Shown: one piece after another, positions 60,867 to 64,000 of the stretch
How positions within the stretch are numbered: the first letter of the stretch is position 1
Layout: each line of letters begins with the position of its first letter
Origin: Piscinibacter gummiphilus
GTDB taxonomy: Bacteria; Pseudomonadota; Gammaproteobacteria; Burkholderiales; Burkholderiaceae_C
Direction: 5' to 3'
DNA length: 64,000 nt
NCBI RefSeq assembly: GCF_002116905.1
Contig: NZ_CP015118.1
Location: 3,100,001-3,164,000 of the forward strand
Position numbers and translations under genes: made by a program
The notes under the pieces: generated by a model
Database searches by the model: none
Told to the model about the DNA's origin: nothing
What the model saw: only the letters and a program-made list of their open reading frames with translations

Positions 60867-61880
60867 ATGACCTCGCTGACCTTGTTCACCCCGTCCGGCG
60901 TCGTCGCCGAGGCCGCTCCGCTGAAACGGGCGGCCAAGCGGCTCGCCGGCTGGGGTTTCGACGTGACCGTCGACGAGGCCGCGCTCGCGCGCCACCAGCG
61001 TTTCGCCGGAGACGACGACCAACGCCTCGCGACGCTGCACCGTCTGGCCGCCGAACGCCCGTCGGTTGCGCTCGCCACCCGCGGCGGCTATGGCCTCACG
61101 CGGCTGCTCGACCGCATCGACTGGAAGAAGCTCGTGCGCAGCGTCGAGCACGGCACCCGCTGGGTGGGCTACAGCGACATGACGGCACTGCAACTGGGCC
61201 TGCTCGCACACGGCAAGGCGCCGTCGTGGGCCGGCCCGCTCGCGTGCAGCGACTTCGGTGGCGACACGGTCGACGAGGTGACCCCGGATTGCTTCGTCGA
61301 AGCGATGACCGGTCAGCTGGAAGCGGTGGGGTTCCGCACCGAGGAAGGTTTCGACGGCGTGGAGGCCACCGGCAAGCTGTGGGGCGGCAACCTGTGCGTG
61401 CTGAACTCGCTGCTCGGCACCCCGCACTGGCCGAAGGTGAAGAACGGCATCCTGTTCCTCGAGGACGTCAACGAACACCCGTACCGCATCGAGCGCAACC
61501 TGCTGCAGCTGCACCAGGCCGGCGTGCTCGACAAGCAGAAGGCCATCCTGCTCGGCTCGTTCACGGATTTCAAGAAGTCGCCGCTCGACCGCGGCTACAC
61601 GCTCAAGACCGTGGTGGCGCACCTGCGCTCGCTGACCCGCACGCCGATCCTCACGGGCCTGCCGTTCGGCCACGTGCCCACGAAGGTGTGCCTGCCGGTG
61701 GGCGTGAAGGCCACGCTCGCGGTGCAGGGGCGCGACGCGTTCCTGGGCTGGGCCACGCCGCACGACCACGATCACCACGATCACGATCATCACGATCATC
61801 ACGGCCATGACCACGACGGTCATGACCACGCGCACGACCACGGCCACGCCCCGGCCAAGCGGACGAAGCGCTCGCGATGA
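60867..61880 (+). CDS. ldcA: LD-carboxypeptidase (S66 family) with His-rich tail
   Basis: Cleaves the terminal D-Ala of murein tetrapeptides during peptidoglycan recycling in the cytoplasm. The nucleophile is Ser103 in GYSDMTAL; the Glu of the triad lies in LFLEDVNEHPYRIER and the His in GLPFGHVPTKVCLPVG. The core ends near residue 297. It is followed by a tail of 29 residues (299-327) made of 16 His, 9 Asp, 3 Gly and 1 Ala, then a basic KRTKRSR end. Such a tail should bind Ni or Zn and is not part of the family. The stop overlaps the next ATG (ATGA). Confidence 0.9.
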   Translation: MTSLTLFTPSGVVAEAAPLKRAAKRLAGWGFDVTVDEAALARHQRFAGDDDQRLATLHRLAAERPSVALATRGGYGLTRLLDRIDWKKLVRSVEHGTRWVGYSDMTALQLGLLAHGKAPSWAGPLACSDFGGDTVDEVTPDCFVEAMTGQLEAVGFRTEEGFDGVEATGKLWGGNLCVLNSLLGTPHWPKVKNGILFLEDVNEHPYRIERNLLQLHQAGVLDKQKAILLGSFTDFKKSPLDRGYTLKTVVAHLRSLTRTPILTGLPFGHVPTKVCLPVGVKATLAVQGRDAFLGWATPHDHDHHDHDHHDHHGHDHDGHDHAHDHGHAPAKRTKRSR

Positions 61881-64000
61881 CGTCGCGCTGGCTGTGGGCG
61901 GTCTTGCTGGTGTGCCTGGCGGGATGCGACAACAGCCCGCACCCGCGCGGCAGCGAGCGCACCAACACGCTGTTCATGGCCTTCCAGGAGCGGTCGCCCC
62001 GCTACCTGGACCCGACCGCCTCGTACGCCAACAACGAGACCCCCGTGGTCTACCAGGTGTACGAGCCGCTCTACGCGTACCACTACCTGAAGCGGCCGTA
62101 CGAGCTCGTGCCGAAGCTGGCCGAGGCCGTGGTGGCGCCGCACTTCCTCGACGCCAACGGCCACCCGCTCCCGGACGATGTGCCCGGTGAACGGGTGGCC
62201 GAGAGCGTCTACGACATCCCGATCCGCAAGGGCGTGATGTACGCGCCGCACCCGGCCTTCGCCCGCGACGCGTCGGGCGCGTACCGCTACCACCACCTCA
62301 CCGAGAAGGACACCGAGGGCAAGCGGTCCCCGTTCGACTTCCCCGAGACGGGTACCCGCGAGGTGGTGGCCGACGACTTCGTCTACGCGTTCAAGCGCCA
62401 CGCCACGCCGCGCATCGAGGCGCCGGTGTTCGGCGTGTTCTCGGAGTACGTGGTGGGCCTGAAGGCCTATGGCGAGACCATCCGCGAGGCCGACCGGCAC
62501 CTGCGCGCCGGGCTCGACCTGGCCGCGCGCGACCGCCCGTTCCTCGACTTCCGGAAGTTCCCGCTGGAGGGCGTGCAGGCGCTGGACCCGCACACGCTGC
62601 GCATCCGCATCAAGGGCAAGTATCCGCAGTGGAAGTACTGGCTGGCGATGACCTTCGCCGCGCCGGTGCCGTGGGAAGCAGACGCGTTCTATGCCCAGCC
62701 CGGGATGGCCCGCAACGGCCTCGCGCTGCAGCGCTGGCCGGTGGGCTCGGGGCCGTACCGTCTGCGCGAGTACGAGCAGGACCGCCACCACGCGCTCGAG
62801 CGCAACCCGCTGTACCGCAATGACCCGTACCCGTGCGAAGGCGAGCCTGAGGACCGCGCGGCGAAGCTGCTCGACGACTGCGGCAAGCCCATGCCCTTCA
62901 TCGACCGCGTCGAATTCAACGTCGAGAAGGAGCGGGTGCCGCTCAAGTCGAAGTTCGCGCAGGGCTTCATCGACATCCCCGAGATCGAACGGGCCGACTG
63001 GGGCGTGGAGTTTCTCGCCGACATGAACGACGCCGACGCCACGCGCGCCCGTTTCGACGACCGCGGCTTCCAGTTCCCGCAGACCGTGGACCTGACCACC
63101 TGGTACATGGGATTCAACATGCTCGACCCCGTGGTGGGGAAGGGCGACACGACTGCGCGCCAGGTGAAGAACCGCAAGCTGCGCCAGGCGCTGTCCATCG
63201 CGATGGACTGGGAGGAGGGCTATGGCCGCATCTTCCTCTACAAGGCCGGTGAGGCCGCGCACTCGCCGGTGCCGGCGGGCATCTTCGGCTCGCGGCACGG
63301 CACGGTCGAGGGGCACAACCCGGTCACGCACGAGGTGAAGGACGGCAAGGTGGTGCGCCGGTCCATCGACGAGGCGAAGCGCCTGATCGCCGAGGCTGGT
63401 TATCCGGACGGGCGCGACGCCGAGACGGGTCGGCCGCTCGTGCTGAACTACGATTTCCAGCGCGCGCCCACGCCCGAGATCAAGGCCGAGCTCGACTGGA
63501 CCATCCGCCAGTTCGCCAAGCTGGGCGTTCAGCTCGAGATCCGCGCCACCGACTTCAACCAGTACCAGGAGAAGACCTTGCGCGGCAAGCACCAGATCTT
63601 CTTCGGCGGGTGGGTGGCCGACTATCCCGACGCCGAGAACTTCCTGTTCCTGCTCTACGGACCGAACGCGAAGTCGAAGCACGAGGGCGAGAACATCGCG
63701 AACTACGAGAGCCCGGCCTTCGACAAGCGCTTCAAGCAGCTGCAACTGCTCGACGACGGGCCCGAGAAGCAGAAGGTCATCGACGAGATGGTGGCCATCG
63801 TGCGCGAGGACGCGCCATGGATCTTCGGCTACCACCCGTATGCCGCCGGTGCCTACGCGCCCTGGGTGTCCAACGGCAAGCCGGGCGTGATGGGGCGCGA
63901 CATGGTGCGCTACCACCGCATCGACCCGGTGATGCGCACGGCGCGGCAGCACGAATGGAACCGGCCGGTGTGGTGGCCGCTGGTGCTCGTGGCGGCCGGT
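61877..64000 (+). CDS. peptide-type ABC transporter substrate-binding lipoprotein, partial
   Basis: The frame is open from ATG 61877 to the right window edge (708 codons). The signal sequence ends in a lipobox LAGC (Cys15). The rest is an extracytoplasmic binding protein of family 5 (OppA/DppA type): YEPLYAYHYLKRPYELVPKLAE, VVADDFVYAFKRHA, VGSGPYRLREYE, NRKLRQALSIAMDW and FFGGWVADYPDAENFL. The last visible residues (PVWWPLVLVAAG) look like the start of a C-terminal membrane helix, unusual for a binding protein. It overlaps ldcA by 4 bases, so it may supply murein or other peptides; permease genes would lie to the right. Confidence 0.85.
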   Translation, partial: MTSRWLWAVLLVCLAGCDNSPHPRGSERTNTLFMAFQERSPRYLDPTASYANNETPVVYQVYEPLYAYHYLKRPYELVPKLAEAVVAPHFLDANGHPLPDDVPGERVAESVYDIPIRKGVMYAPHPAFARDASGAYRYHHLTEKDTEGKRSPFDFPETGTREVVADDFVYAFKRHATPRIEAPVFGVFSEYVVGLKAYGETIREADRHLRAGLDLAARDRPFLDFRKFPLEGVQALDPHTLRIRIKGKYPQWKYWLAMTFAAPVPWEADAFYAQPGMARNGLALQRWPVGSGPYRLREYEQDRHHALERNPLYRNDPYPCEGEPEDRAAKLLDDCGKPMPFIDRVEFNVEKERVPLKSKFAQGFIDIPEIERADWGVEFLADMNDADATRARFDDRGFQFPQTVDLTTWYMGFNMLDPVVGKGDTTARQVKNRKLRQALSIAMDWEEGYGRIFLYKAGEAAHSPVPAGIFGSRHGTVEGHNPVTHEVKDGKVVRRSIDEAKRLIAEAGYPDGRDAETGRPLVLNYDFQRAPTPEIKAELDWTIRQFAKLGVQLEIRATDFNQYQEKTLRGKHQIFFGGWVADYPDAENFLFLLYGPNAKSKHEGENIANYESPAFDKRFKQLQLLDDGPEKQKVIDEMVAIVREDAPWIFGYHPYAAGAYAPWVSNGKPGVMGRDMVRYHRIDPVMRTARQHEWNRPVWWPLVLVAAG

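Overview
The window is GC-rich (roughly 65-70 % over most of its length), densely coding bacterial DNA. The block thrS-infC-rpmI-rplT-pheS-pheT-ihfA-merR-tRNA-Pro and the protein sequences point to a betaproteobacterium of the order Burkholderiales. This is an inference from gene order and protein character; no rRNA is present to confirm it.

Layout. 1-4.85 kb: a partial membrane protein (minus strand), the RNA-binding protein Tex, a patatin-like lipase and an acyl-CoA thioesterase. 4.85-12.9 kb: the translation operon. thrS is preceded by a threonine-rich leader peptide and a terminator (candidate attenuator), infC starts at ATC, a structured leader precedes rpmI, and a terminator precedes pheS. 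12.9-13.6 kb: tRNA-Pro(GGG), its terminator, and decayed LysR and EamA fragments. 13.6-19.5 kb: Zn alcohol dehydrogenase, MFS transporter with a divergent TetR regulator, a ClC channel with CBS domains, MarR and thioredoxin. 19.6-21.9 kb: a lipoprotein with four VOC modules behind two palindromic operators, and a DUF4334 protein. 21.9-27.7 kb: sulfur acquisition genes (sulfonate-type ABC importer, metY, ssuE, a molbindin, an RBBP9-like hydrolase). 27.8-37 kb: an FGE-like lipoprotein, an ankyrin-like lipoprotein, a GAF-GGDEF protein overlapping a Pls/PosA-type nonribosomal peptide synthetase, and a Na+/H+ antiporter. 37-42.1 kb: a molybdopterin oxidoreductase, an XRE regulator with a divergent membrane protein, an unknown protein and an OlsB-like acyltransferase.

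The most unusual region is 42.28-56.1 kb. It is a tightly overlapping operon that joins type IV secretion core-complex genes (VirB8, VirB9 and VirB10 types) to a complete-looking type IVb pilus set (two TcpQ-type proteins, PilN secretin, PilO, PilP, PilQ ATPase, PilR, PilS pilin, PilV). None of the other conjugation genes is present. Base composition falls sharply inside pilV near 54.35 kb and stays low through the next gene, which suggests an exchanged or imported tip module. A degenerate IS5-family element with a TTAG target duplication closes the region.

57.6-64 kb: an aldo/keto reductase, a proline-rich membrane-anchored protein with 21 identical-pattern heptads, tadA, an LD-carboxypeptidase with a histidine-rich tail, and a peptide-type substrate-binding lipoprotein cut by the window end.
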